A stretch of 64,000 nt of DNA, from contig NZ_ASJC01000005.1 of the NCBI RefSeq assembly GCF_000691145.1, forward strand, positions 1 to 64,000. Reading direction: 5' to 3'. Source of the DNA: Bacillus altitudinis 41KF2b. Its GTDB lineage: Bacteria; Bacillota; Bacilli; Bacillales; Bacillaceae. The position numbers and the translations under genes were made by a program. Below are positions 9,162-16,913 of this stretch, in pieces; within the stretch, counting starts at the first letter, position 1, and every line of letters starts with the position of its first letter. The notes beneath the pieces were generated by a model, which was not told where the DNA came from, did not search any database, and worked only from the letters and a program-made list of their open reading frames with translations.

Positions 9162-9950
9162 TTGCAAAAAAAGAAGATGAAATGGCTGATTGCTGCCGTG
9201 ATGCTTGCAGCACTTTGTATGAGCGAGCCAGCATCAAGTGAAGGAACATCTCCAAAATGGTCCGTCCATGAATTCATGAAAGATCGGGAAGGCACATTTG
9301 TGATTCAAGAAGTAAAAGAAAAATCACCATGGGTGTATAACAAAAGAAGAGCGAACAAGCGCTTTGCACCACAATCAACGTTTAAAATAGCAAATGCCTT
9401 AATCGGACTTCAAACTGGCGCAGTTAAAGATGAATACGACATCAAATATTGGGACGGAGTAAAAAGAGAGATTGATAACTGGAATAAGGACCATACACTG
9501 GGCTCTGGCATGAGAGATTCAGTCGTCTGGTATTATCAAGCCATGGCGCGTGATATCGGGGAAGAACGCATGAGCCATTGGATAAAAGCCATTCATTATG
9601 GGAATCAAGACATATCTGGCGGAATCGATCAATTTTGGCTAAGCAGTACGTTGCGCATTTCTCCAGTAGAACAAGTTCATTTCCTTAAACAGCTATATGA
9701 AGAAAGTCTCCCATTTGACCTATCGGTTATGAGAACCGTCAAACGAATGATGATACAAGAAGAAGAGAAACACACCACGCTATACGGAAAAACAGGCTCC
9801 GGATCAGGCATAGGCTGGTACGCAGGATTCATCAAACATGAAAACAAAACCTACATCTTCACCACAAATATAGAAGGCACCGGACTAGAAGCAAAAGAAA
9901 TCACCTATCGTATTTTGAAAAAATATCATTTGGTAGAAGCATCCGTTTAG
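9162..9950 (+). CDS. Class D (OXA-type) beta-lactamase, BPU-1-like
   Basis: A secreted penicillinase of 262 aa. After a signal peptide (basic MQKKKMKW, hydrophobic core, cleavage near residues 24-28) come the class D active-site motifs in order: STFK (72-75, nucleophile Ser72 and the lysine normally carboxylated), SVV (120-122), YGN (146-148) and KTG (210-212). Intrinsic class D enzymes are known from B. pumilus (BPU-1) and B. subtilis (BSD-1). The best start is TTG 9162, about 6-9 nt after AGAGGGTG; ATGs at 9120 and 9141 would put extra residues before the signal peptide. Single gene with its own terminator; no regulator is adjacent. Confidence 0.92.
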   Translation: MQKKKMKWLIAAVMLAALCMSEPASSEGTSPKWSVHEFMKDREGTFVIQEVKEKSPWVYNKRRANKRFAPQSTFKIANALIGLQTGAVKDEYDIKYWDGVKREIDNWNKDHTLGSGMRDSVVWYYQAMARDIGEERMSHWIKAIHYGNQDISGGIDQFWLSSTLRISPVEQVHFLKQLYEESLPFDLSVMRTVKRMMIQEEEKHTTLYGKTGSGSGIGWYAGFIKHENKTYIFTTNIEGTGLEAKEITYRILKKYHLVEASV

Positions 9951-9962
9951 GGTGCTTTTTTT
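9937..9962 (+). terminator. Terminator after the beta-lactamase gene
   Basis: AAGCATCC/GGGTGCTT hairpin with a T run. It overlaps the last codons of the gene. Confidence 0.65.
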
Positions 9963-10167
9963 ATGAGTAGAAATGGAGACTTTTTGATAAAATGATGATA
10001 TATGGATTCGTTTGGATATGTCATATAAACGACATAATTGTCAAAATATCTTAAATGGGATAATGACGAGAAAAGAAGTTTCTATTATTTAAAAACTGTA
10101 AGAAACAGAGAAAGAATTAAATAAACTACTAGATCGTCTTAAAAGGTGAAAAGAGAGGAGCAAAGAT

Positions 10168-10788
10168 TTGAAACGGCTTGAACACTTATTTATGCATTCA
10201 GAAAATGAATTCAGATCCTATCAGTCTTTAGTCGAGAATGTGTTTTATCAAAATGAACATCTGCCACAACAAGTATTCCAAAAGAATTTTGATTGTTTTT
10301 TGTTTCAAGAGTTTGATTGGGCATTGAGTGATGAGGTTTTAACAACAATAAAAAAGCTATCAGTTTTAACACAAGATAAGGACTTTTTAACGGCGGTCCT
10401 TAAGCCAGATCCAGTAGAATACTATATGAAGGAATTTGGTTATTATAATTGGCTGAGGACGAGTGTTGACATTTCTGGTGAGGACTATGTAAATGCCTTA
10501 TGGACCAGTCCAGAAAGCTCCATAGCTGATGCTATTATCACTAACTCAAATATCGTTGTTTGGTTATCTCATTCTTTGGAGTGGGCAATTTGGGGAGATA
10601 GAGAGCTTGAAATTTGTATATTAGGTTTGGCATCTAAAAAAGCACCAAAGACATTCTTAGAAGAAGGATGGAAACCATTAGATCATCCTAGCTTAACAGA
10701 TTGGTTAGAGCTATTATTAAATGACAAAAAGAAAGTCAATGATTATGTCACTCAATTTGCAACTCATTATTCTTCAAAAGGGGCATAA
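10168..10788 (+). CDS. Hypothetical protein, first of a tandem paralogous pair
   Basis: A 206-aa soluble acidic protein that I do not recognise. It is clearly paralogous to the next gene: both carry an F-x-E-F-x-W-x-LSD block near residue 45, an EFGYY/DFGYY-W block near 90, and a W-x-I-(W/Y)-GxRExEI block near 145. Start is TTG 10168, 7 nt after GAGAGGAG. It is the first of five closely spaced small genes (10168-12603) with lower G+C than the flanks. Size, duplication and clustering resemble immunity-protein arrays near polymorphic toxins, but no toxin gene is present, so function is open. Confidence 0.7.
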   Translation: MKRLEHLFMHSENEFRSYQSLVENVFYQNEHLPQQVFQKNFDCFLFQEFDWALSDEVLTTIKKLSVLTQDKDFLTAVLKPDPVEYYMKEFGYYNWLRTSVDISGEDYVNALWTSPESSIADAIITNSNIVVWLSHSLEWAIWGDRELEICILGLASKKAPKTFLEEGWKPLDHPSLTDWLELLLNDKKKVNDYVTQFATHYSSKGA

Positions 10789-10790
10789 AA

Positions 10791-11396
10791 TTGTTTATCA
10801 CTAATCCGAAAGAATTTGAACATTATTTATCATTTATTCATTCGCTAGTTCATTGTAAAAAAACATTCCCTGAACAAGTGTTTAAAACAGGACAGCATGA
10901 TTATTTATTTGAAGAATTTCATTGGTTATTATCTGATGACAGCTGGGATATGTTAAAGCATGTGGCTTTGATTCATGGTGACGACAATATATTTATGGCT
11001 GTATTAGAAGATCAGAAAAGTATGGATCATTTTTATCAGGATTTTGGTTATTATCCTTGGGTGAAAATACCGTTACATATCTCATCTAGTGATTACCTTG
11101 ATATTTTAGCGGATTACCCGCAGCAGAGTTTGAATGACAGCATCATGAATACTGCATCTCGCATCTTATGGGTGTCTCCTTCTGCGAAATGGATGATTTA
11201 TGGAGAAAGAGATTATGAAATCGGAGTATTAGCAACTCATAAAATTGAAATCAAGGACAATCATATGTTGAAAACGTGGAGACCTTTAGATGAGGTTGTA
11301 TTAGGTTGGGTTTCAGTTGTATTTCCGAATCAAAAACTTCCTGATGATTTTAAAAAAGAACTGATTCGAAATTATACTAATTTTTTGGGGGAGTGA
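10791..11396 (+). CDS. Hypothetical protein, second of a tandem paralogous pair
   Basis: 201 aa, a diverged duplicate of the preceding gene with the same three conserved blocks (FEEFHWLLSDD, DFGYYPW, WMIYGERDYEIG). Two base pairs separate the stop of the first copy from this TTG start (10791), and AAAAGGGG lies 7 nt upstream, so both are co-transcribed. No signal peptide or membrane segment. The divergence between copies suggests retention for different partners rather than a recent duplication. Function unknown; immunity protein is a guess from context. Confidence 0.68.
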   Translation: MFITNPKEFEHYLSFIHSLVHCKKTFPEQVFKTGQHDYLFEEFHWLLSDDSWDMLKHVALIHGDDNIFMAVLEDQKSMDHFYQDFGYYPWVKIPLHISSSDYLDILADYPQQSLNDSIMNTASRILWVSPSAKWMIYGERDYEIGVLATHKIEIKDNHMLKTWRPLDEVVLGWVSVVFPNQKLPDDFKKELIRNYTNFLGE

Positions 11397-11401
11397 ATGA
11401 G

Positions 11402-11800
11402 ATGTTTAGCAGTATTGAGAAATGGATCGATTATTTAGATGGTGTCTGTGAGGTACTGGCATTCTCATTTGATTTTTTTCGTAAAGAACTAGTCATAAAC
11501 ATTAGTATAAGTGAAATAAATGATGCTCGGTATCATGAAATACGATTTATGAATGTGGCGAGTCTTTATTATAATGGGGGTGAAGGTAATGATAGATTTG
11601 AAGAATTGATACAAGAAGAGATGAATTGGCAAATTTTTGAATGTAGTTACCATCCTAATGGGATAGGGAATCTTAAAAATGTACTTCTTGAAGAATTTGA
11701 TTCAAATGCAAATTTTCTATTTAACATCAATGGGATGTTACTCGCAATAGAATCGAAAAACGTATGTTTCGATTCACAAGAATTTATTTGCAGTGTATAG
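11402..11800 (+). CDS. Hypothetical small protein of the immunity-like cluster
   Basis: A 132-aa soluble, acidic protein. It has alternating beta-strand-like hydrophobic segments (LVINISISEIN; ARYHEIRFMNVASLYY) similar in style to small immunity proteins. I cannot assign a family. The ATG at 11402 is 6-8 nt after GGGGGAG; an in-frame GTG at 11393 overlaps the stop of the previous gene. Same strand and operon as the duplicated pair. Confidence 0.6.
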   Translation: MFSSIEKWIDYLDGVCEVLAFSFDFFRKELVINISISEINDARYHEIRFMNVASLYYNGGEGNDRFEELIQEEMNWQIFECSYHPNGIGNLKNVLLEEFDSNANFLFNINGMLLAIESKNVCFDSQEFICSV

Positions 11801-11859
11801 GAAGATCTCATTAGCGTCTAAATAAGAATTAAAAACAATGAGAGATTGGGGAAAAAACC

Positions 11860-12207
11860 ATGAGAATCAGCCGTGATAAACAAGGTTTATTCGATGATGT
11901 AAAACAACGTTATCAATACTTATTAGATTTATCTTATCCAGATGAAATCGTCTCTTTTGAAGAGGAAACTGGTATATGTTCAGGTGATTTTTATATGTTT
12001 TTTTCACTTGTTGCAGGCAGCTTAAGTTATGTGGTCGATCATAAACGAATACCGAAAAAACAGTTAAACGTGCTGCGTCAGTCATTTGAAGAGCAATATC
12101 CCCAAATCAAATCGTATCAACAGATCCTTGAATCGTATCCTTTATTGCATTCCTATGTTCAATGCCATGAAGAAACAAGAAAACGAATCATTGCACTTAT
12201 ACAATAA
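11860..12207 (+). CDS. Hypothetical small helical protein of the immunity-like cluster
   Basis: 115 aa, mostly alpha-helical by composition, no signal peptide. It starts at ATG 11860. Its size, position and helical nature are reminiscent of the small proteins clustered around wapA in B. subtilis (the yxi genes), but I cannot name a homologue with confidence. The 59-bp gap to the previous gene shows no terminator. Confidence 0.6.
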   Translation: MRISRDKQGLFDDVKQRYQYLLDLSYPDEIVSFEEETGICSGDFYMFFSLVAGSLSYVVDHKRIPKKQLNVLRQSFEEQYPQIKSYQQILESYPLLHSYVQCHEETRKRIIALIQ

Positions 12208-12225
12208 CCTCTTGGAGGCCAAACA

Positions 12226-12603
12226 ATGACATGGTTTTTAAATGAAAAAATCCAGAAACAAATCCCTAATTTCAATATCAACCATTTAAAGCAAATCAAT
12301 GAATTTCACTACTTTAAAGAGTATAATGAACATTACGACTTGATCAACTGTATTGTAATACACATCCCATATGATTCCCCGAATCTGCAAGCAGACATAC
12401 ATCTGAAATTTACCAACGTCTCTTCTGTTCAAATCAAAGATTTGGAGTTAACAAACGATTCCTCTCTTTTTTTGAACATTCAACTTTTGGATAGAGGCTG
12501 GGAATATTTGAATTACTTTGTCGAAGATTATGAAGAACAGTATTTTTCTTTTTATTGTGAAACGATTCAAGTCATACAAGTCGTTTCAAATGAATCGGGC
12601 TAG
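12226..12603 (+). CDS. Hypothetical small protein, last of the immunity-like cluster
   Basis: A 125-aa soluble protein rich in aromatic residues, with beta-rich central segments (CIVIHIPY; LFLNIQLLDRGWEYLNYF). It follows the previous gene by 18 bp, and its ATG at 12226 has TTGGAGG at 7-8 nt. The general look is similar to small immunity proteins of contact-dependent toxins. No domain is recognised and no toxin partner is in the window. Confidence 0.6.
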   Translation: MTWFLNEKIQKQIPNFNINHLKQINEFHYFKEYNEHYDLINCIVIHIPYDSPNLQADIHLKFTNVSSVQIKDLELTNDSSLFLNIQLLDRGWEYLNYFVEDYEEQYFSFYCETIQVIQVVSNESG

Positions 12604-12656
12604 TCGCTCTACATATGTGCGAATCATACTTCCCCATCCCAACACAGAAAGGTGCA

Positions 12657-13526
12657 ATGACATTGAATCGAATCATGAAATGGCTCTTATTTGCGGCGGT
12701 CATCGCTGGATTATTGGTATGCGCATTCTTTGTGTTCCGTTTCAACCAGCCTAAGCCGACGACGAACATCCATTATGCAGACACACAAAACAAACAGCAA
12801 ACACTGGATATATATATGCCAAAGGGAAAAGATGAAGACAAAAAGAAGAAGCATCCAGTCATGATCTATCTCCATGGCGGAGGCTGGACAGGCGGCGATA
12901 AGAATAGAGTCGCTTCAAAGGCTGATTATTTTACGGGTCAAGGGTATGTGTTTGTTTCAATGAATTACAGGCTTCACCCTGATGCCAACTACGAGCAGAT
13001 GGCAGATGATACGGCAAGCGCTATTAAATGGGTCAAGGATCATGCAGATGAATATCAAATCGATTCGTCAAAAATCAATGTCATGGGTCACTCAGCGGGC
13101 GGTCATTTGACGGCGCTGGTTGCCACAGATTCGACCTACTTAAAACGTGTGGGGTTGTCGCCAAAAACGATCAATTCCATCGTGATTTTAGATGGACCGT
13201 TAAACATCAATCAATTTATACAAGCCATTCCCTCGTATAAAAAAGTCTTTGGCAAACAAGAGGAGAATTGGACAAAGGCATCACCTGTCACTTATATGAA
13301 TCAAAAGAATGTACCTCCTGTCTATTTGGTTACAGGCTGGGAAAATCCTGAGGTGTACCGATTTGCAGAAAAACTGAATCATGAGAAAGGCTCTAATTTT
13401 GTGTTTCGGGTTCATTCGCTGAGCCACAGTGATTTAAATAAATGGTTTGGATCTGACAGAGCGCCAAAAGAAGCGCAAGAGATGACAAAGGCTGTGATGG
13501 CTTTCGTCAAAAAACAAAATCAATAA
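12657..13526 (+). CDS. Membrane-anchored alpha/beta hydrolase (carboxylesterase)
   Basis: A 289-aa esterase of the alpha/beta-hydrolase fold, hormone-sensitive-lipase-like group. A single N-terminal hydrophobic segment (about residues 8-27) should anchor or export it. The oxyanion motif HGGGW is at 73-77 and the nucleophile elbow GHSAGG at 144-149 (Ser146). A late His (SLSHSD) is the likely third member of the triad. The ATG at 12657 has GAAAGGTG just upstream; an in-frame ATG at 12615 would put 14 polar residues before the signal. Natural substrate unknown, probably short-chain esters. Confidence 0.82.
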   Translation: MTLNRIMKWLLFAAVIAGLLVCAFFVFRFNQPKPTTNIHYADTQNKQQTLDIYMPKGKDEDKKKKHPVMIYLHGGGWTGGDKNRVASKADYFTGQGYVFVSMNYRLHPDANYEQMADDTASAIKWVKDHADEYQIDSSKINVMGHSAGGHLTALVATDSTYLKRVGLSPKTINSIVILDGPLNINQFIQAIPSYKKVFGKQEENWTKASPVTYMNQKNVPPVYLVTGWENPEVYRFAEKLNHEKGSNFVFRVHSLSHSDLNKWFGSDRAPKEAQEMTKAVMAFVKKQNQ

Positions 13527-13603
13527 CAAAGACTGTATGCTAGGGCAATCCATTTTGCCTCAGTATATGATAAAGTGGTTTGAGATTAAAGGAGTGTATG
13601 TCG

Positions 13604-13954
13604 TTGTCATCAAGAATGGAAAATAAAGTGTTCAATTGCGAAAAAGAGCTGACGCTGAATATTATCGGCGGGAAGTGGAAAATGCTGATCTTATGGCACC
13701 TTGGCAGAGAAGGGACAAAACGGTTTGGTGAGTTAAAGTCGTTAATGCCTGGAATTACGCAAAGAATGCTTGTCAATCAGCTAAGAGAATTAGAGGAAGA
13801 TCACATTGTGCACCGGGAGGTTTATCCTGTCGTCCCGCCAAAGGTTGAGTATTCTCTCACGGAACTCGGAGAAAGCTTAATGCCGATTTTAGAGGCGATG
13901 TATGATTGGGGCAAACAATATCTCGACAGCAATTTTTTAAAGGATGATAAATAG
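13604..13954 (+). CDS. hxlR: HxlR, DUF24-family activator of hxlAB
   Basis: A winged-helix regulator of 116 aa with the HxlR signature: the Cys near residue 10 (NCEKELTL), [12 protein letters not shown], a wing ([18 protein letters not shown]) and C-terminal helix. In B. subtilis HxlR activates hxlAB in response to formaldehyde. The start is placed at TTG 13604, which has AAAGGAG at 9 nt and gives an N-terminus parallel to the B. subtilis protein; the ATG at 13598 is only 3 nt from that site. Here hxlR lies on the same strand as hxlAB and upstream, whereas in B. subtilis it is divergent. Confidence 0.88.
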   Translation: MSSRMENKVFNCEKELTLNIIGGKWKMLILWHLGREGTKRFGELKSLMPGITQRMLVNQLRELEEDHIVHREVYPVVPPKVEYSLTELGESLMPILEAMYDWGKQYLDSNFLKDDK

Positions 13955-13973
13955 AAAGACGATAGATGTAGAC

Positions 13974-14016
13974 AAAGAGCTAAAATCATTTTATTTTAGC
14001 TCTTTGTTTTCTTTTT
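13974..14016 (+). terminator. Terminator after hxlR
   Basis: A perfect 13-bp hairpin AAAGAGCTAAAAT/ATTTTAGCTCTTT with 6-nt loop and T-rich tail. Confidence 0.85.
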
Positions 14017-14127
14017 AGCGTGACTTGAAAACCTTTGCAGTTTAGGAAGGACGAGTACTGGAGCGGCATCACAACACAGACTTGACACCGAATGCGAGGG
14101 TTTGTCAGTACGTTTAGATACTGGTCG

Positions 14128-14146
14128 AAAAGACAGTGTCTTTTTT
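14128..14146 (+). terminator. Small terminator-like hairpin upstream of hxlA
   Basis: AAAGAC-AGT-GTCTTT followed by further T residues. It lies between the hxlR terminator and the hxlA promoter, so it would end a transcript starting near 14020-14060, possibly a small RNA, or it may be non-functional. Confidence 0.4.
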
Positions 14147-14192
14147 GTAACCATATGCGAAAAAGTATAGTATGTAAAAAAAAAGTGCGTAC

Positions 14193-14221
14193 TTGGATTG
14201 CTTCCATCCTGTTGTTATACT
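14193..14221 (+). promoter_or_regulatory. hxlAB promoter
   Basis: A -35 TTGGAT (14193-14198) and -10 TATACT (14216-14221) with a 17-nt spacer. The weak -35 fits an activator-dependent promoter; directly upstream are the repeated GTAC words expected for HxlR binding. Confidence 0.55.
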
Positions 14222-14292
14222 CATTTCATCGTTCAAGAAGCCCTATTCACAGAGCTCTTGAAGATGAGATGAAAAAACGGGAGTGAACGTTC

Positions 14293-14925
14293 ATGAAATT
14301 ACAATTAGCGTTAGATTTAGTGAATATACCAGAAGCGATCGAGCTGATCAAAGAAGTAGAAGCGTCTATTGATGTGGTGGAAATTGGGACACCTGTTGTG
14401 ATCAACGAAGGGCTTCGTGCTGTAAAAGAAGTCAAACAGGCGTTTCCGAATTTACGTGTGCTAGCGGATCTCAAAATTATGGATGCTGCCGGTTATGAAG
14501 TGCAGCAGGCATCCGAAGCTGGAGCGGATATCGTCACCATTCTTGCGGCAGCGGAAGATATGTCTATCCAAGGAGCGGTGAAAGAAGCAAAAGCAAGAGG
14601 GAAACAAATTTTAGTCGATATGATTGGTATCAAAGATATCGCCGGCCGTGCGAAAGAGCTGGATGAGCTTGGGGTAGATTATATTTGTGTGCACACAGGC
14701 TATGACCTGCAAGCGGTTGGTCAAAACTCATTTGCTGACCTCATGACCATTAAACAAGTGGTCAAACAGGCGAAAACAGCGATTGCAGGCGGTATTAAGC
14801 TTGATACATTGCCTGAAGTCGTCAAATTAAATCCAGATTTGATTATTGTCGGCGGCGGCATTGCGGCTCAAGACAATAAAGCAGAAGTGGCTGCGCAAAT
14901 GAAGCAGTTGATTGCACAATCATGA
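14293..14925 (+). CDS. hxlA: 3-hexulose-6-phosphate synthase
   Basis: 210 aa, the length of B. subtilis HxlA. An orotidine-5'-phosphate-decarboxylase-superfamily TIM barrel that condenses formaldehyde with ribulose 5-phosphate to D-arabino-3-hexulose 6-phosphate, the first step of the ribulose monophosphate pathway. Visible: N-terminal LQLALDLV strand, the metal/phosphate motif DLKIMDAAGYE, and the C-terminal glycine-rich phosphate site (AGGIKLD...IVGGGI). ATG 14293 with GGGAGTGA upstream. It overlaps hxlB by 4 nt (ATGA), so the two are coupled. Confidence 0.94.
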   Translation: MKLQLALDLVNIPEAIELIKEVEASIDVVEIGTPVVINEGLRAVKEVKQAFPNLRVLADLKIMDAAGYEVQQASEAGADIVTILAAAEDMSIQGAVKEAKARGKQILVDMIGIKDIAGRAKELDELGVDYICVHTGYDLQAVGQNSFADLMTIKQVVKQAKTAIAGGIKLDTLPEVVKLNPDLIIVGGGIAAQDNKAEVAAQMKQLIAQS

Positions 14926-15479
14926 AAACAAGTGACTATGTGAGAGCAATTCTAAGCGAGCTTTCTGAGCACTCGCCCGCTATTCAAGACGAACAATCAG
15001 AGCAGCTTGTCAAAAGCATTTTAGCGGCTCGAAAGGTCTTCGTCGCAGGGGCTGGCAGGTCTGGTTTGATGGGGAAATCGTTTGCGATGAGACTCACGCA
15101 TATTGGTGTCGAAGCTTATGTGATCGGTGAAACGAATACGCCTGCTTTTACATCTGAGGATTTATTGATTGTAGGGAGCGGTTCTGGCCGAACAGAGACG
15201 CTGCTTGTGCTCGCGAAAAAGGCAAGGGCGATTGGCGGAAGTGTCGCGGCGTTCACACTTTCAGCTGAGTCACCTATAGCTGATCTATCGGATGAAGTCA
15301 TCTTACTGTCAGGTGCGCCAAAGGATCAACATGAAGGAAATCATCATACGATTCAGCCGATGGGCTCATTATTTGAGCAAACTTTGCTTCTTATGTACGA
15401 TGCGGTCATCTTGAGATTGATGGAATTGAAAGAGCTCGACACCCATAAAATGTACGGTCACCATGCGAACTTAGAATAG
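14922..15479 (+). CDS. hxlB: 6-phospho-3-hexuloisomerase
   Basis: A 185-aa sugar-isomerase (SIS) domain enzyme converting hexulose 6-phosphate to fructose 6-phosphate, completing formaldehyde fixation. The SIS phosphate loop GAGRSGLMGKSFAMRL starts near residue 43 and the GSGSGRTETL loop near residue 86. Overlap with hxlA guarantees co-translation; a strong terminator follows. Its physiological role in Bacillus is formaldehyde detoxification. Confidence 0.94.
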   Translation: MKTSDYVRAILSELSEHSPAIQDEQSEQLVKSILAARKVFVAGAGRSGLMGKSFAMRLTHIGVEAYVIGETNTPAFTSEDLLIVGSGSGRTETLLVLAKKARAIGGSVAAFTLSAESPIADLSDEVILLSGAPKDQHEGNHHTIQPMGSLFEQTLLLMYDAVILRLMELKELDTHKMYGHHANLE

Positions 15480-15487
15480 CCGTGATG

Positions 15488-15521
15488 AAAACCTTTCCTT
15501 TTTTGAAGGAAAGGTTTTTTT
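15488..15521 (+). terminator. Terminator after hxlAB
   Basis: AAAACCTTTCCTT/AAGGAAAGGTTTT perfect hairpin plus T run. Confidence 0.88.
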
Positions 15522-15550
15522 ATTACATGGTACTTAAAAAGAAGGATCAC

Positions 15551-15589
15551 TTGACATAAAGGATGAGATGTAACTATAATAGTTACATC
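15551..15589 (+). promoter_or_regulatory. Consensus promoter overlapped by a perfect 23-bp palindromic operator
   Basis: A -35 TTGACA (15551-15556) and -10 TATAAT (15575-15580) with an 18-nt spacer, both perfect matches to the SigA consensus. A 23-nt palindrome with 11-bp arms GATGTAACTAT/ATAGTTACATC (15567-15589) covers the -10. This is the geometry of a repressor site. The shape fits MarR/DUF24/PadR-type winged-helix dimers that sense thiol stress or quinones in Bacillus; the repressor is not identified. Confidence 0.75.
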
Positions 15590-15627
15590 TTGAAAGAAAA
15601 AACGTAAGCAACGGAAGGAAGATGAAG

Positions 15628-16353
15628 ATGAAAGTGCAAATTTGGTCAGATATCGCCTGTCCTTTTTGTTATATAGGAAAAAAACAGTTGGAAACAGCGC
15701 TTGAGCAATTCCCTCATAAAGAACAGGTAGAAGTAGAGTTTAAAAGCTTTGAGCTTGATCCGAATGCACCTGTTGCAGTGGATTATGATGTGCATGATAT
15801 GCTTGTCAAAAAATATGGCATGAGCCGTAGCCGGGCCATCGCGATGAATGAACAGGTGAAACAGGCGGGCAAGGAGAAAGGAATCGATTTTCAATTCGAT
15901 CCACTCGTTTTGACAAACACCTTTGATGCCCACCAGCTCGCACAATATGCTGGAAAAATGGGAAAAGGCGATCTCGTCATGAGTGAGCTGTTTCAAGCGT
16001 ATTTTACAGATGGAAAGCATGTTGGTGATCGTCAAACCCTTTTAGATATCGCAGAAAAAGCAGGCCTTGATCAGAACGAAGTACAAAAGGTTCTAGACGG
16101 GCAAGAATTTGCAGACGCTGTGCGAGAAGACGAAAAAGAAGCAAGACAGCTCGGGATTTCTGCTGTGCCTTTTTTCTTGATCAATGATCAATATTCGGTT
16201 GCTGGTGCACAGCCAGCAGATACGTTCCTTCGTGCACTTGAAACGGCTTGGACAGAAGAGGCAGCGCAAACGGAGAAAGCGGTTGATGCTTCATTTGAAG
16301 AAGCATGTGCAGATGGCGTATGTGCAGTACCTTCACCTAAAGAAGAAGTATAA
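15628..16353 (+). CDS. DsbA/FrnE-like thiol oxidoreductase
   Basis: A 241-aa cytoplasmic thioredoxin-fold protein of the FrnE/DsbA (2-hydroxychromene isomerase-like) family, similar to B. subtilis YwbO. The CPFC redox motif lies at residues 11-14, and the cis-proline region AVPFFLIND near residue 175. The C-terminal tail contains two further cysteines (EACADGVCAVP), as often seen in FrnE proteins. The ATG at 15628 is 9 nt from GGAAGG; the ATG at 15622 is only 3 nt away. Expression is probably repressed by whatever binds the palindrome over its promoter, suggesting induction by thiol-reactive or oxidative stress. Confidence 0.84.
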   Translation: MKVQIWSDIACPFCYIGKKQLETALEQFPHKEQVEVEFKSFELDPNAPVAVDYDVHDMLVKKYGMSRSRAIAMNEQVKQAGKEKGIDFQFDPLVLTNTFDAHQLAQYAGKMGKGDLVMSELFQAYFTDGKHVGDRQTLLDIAEKAGLDQNEVQKVLDGQEFADAVREDEKEARQLGISAVPFFLINDQYSVAGAQPADTFLRALETAWTEEAAQTEKAVDASFEEACADGVCAVPSPKEEV

Positions 16354-16363
16354 TCGGCATTTT

Positions 16364-16393
16364 CCCTATCTTTAATAAAAGATAGGGATTTTT
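16364..16393 (+). terminator. Terminator after the DsbA-like gene
   Basis: CCCTATCTTT/AAAGATAGGG hairpin with T run. Confidence 0.85.
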
Positions 16394-16453
16394 GTTGATT
16401 AATAATTAATATACCTTTATACTTAATTTATCTTAATTATGAAGGTGATGACA

Positions 16454-16903
16454 GTGACATCCAAAACAACGATGATCCAAGAATTAAACCAAATCGAAGC
16501 GCGCATCCATCAAAAGCTCCGATTAGAGTTTGAAGAGTTATTTGTAGATGAGTTAACTGATAAGCAGCATATTGTCCTTGATTTCGTAGAGCGAACAGGG
16601 GGAAGCTCACCTATTCAAATTGCTCAGCAACTAGGCATCACCCAAAGTGCTGTGAGCCAGTTGTTAAACACGCTTGAAAAAAAAGAATGGATTCGCCGCA
16701 GCATCAACCCGCAAAACCGCCGGGAATTGCACGTTGAACTTTCTGAAAAGGCAAAGACGTACTTGGAGAATCTGAGAAAGATAGAACTTGCGATAATTGA
16801 AAAATACTATTCAAAATTAAGCCTCGAAGAGATCAACACATTGACATCCATTTATACAAAGCTTGATCAATTGATTGTAGATCAAAATGAAGGGGAAGGA
16901 TGA
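16454..16903 (+). CDS. MarR family transcriptional regulator
   Basis: A 149-aa winged-helix protein. The recognition region reads SPIQIAQQLGITQSAVSQLL followed by a wing (INPQNRRELHVEL), flanked by dimerisation helices. The GTG at 16454, 7 nt after GAAGGTG, is preferred; an in-frame ATG at 16439 overlaps the ribosome site. It is 10 bp upstream of a serine hydrolase gene whose ribosome site lies inside its last codons, so the two form an operon and it probably controls that operon. No clear palindrome is seen in the A+T-rich leader. Confidence 0.82.
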   Translation: MTSKTTMIQELNQIEARIHQKLRLEFEELFVDELTDKQHIVLDFVERTGGSSPIQIAQQLGITQSAVSQLLNTLEKKEWIRRSINPQNRRELHVELSEKAKTYLENLRKIELAIIEKYYSKLSLEEINTLTSIYTKLDQLIVDQNEGEG

Positions 16904-16913
16904 TGATCCATTG

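Larger units (their letters stand above)
13955..14292 (+). other. Gene-free regulatory region between hxlR and hxlA
   Basis: 338 bp without a convincing reading frame. It holds the hxlR terminator, a second hairpin with T run (14128-14146), repeated GTACTGG-like words (near 14050, 14115 and 14189) that may be HxlR sites, and the hxlA promoter. Confidence 0.55.

Noticed and set aside
9101-9295. Minus-strand 64-aa frame over the beta-lactamase start
   Set aside because: Shadow frame with no ribosome site.
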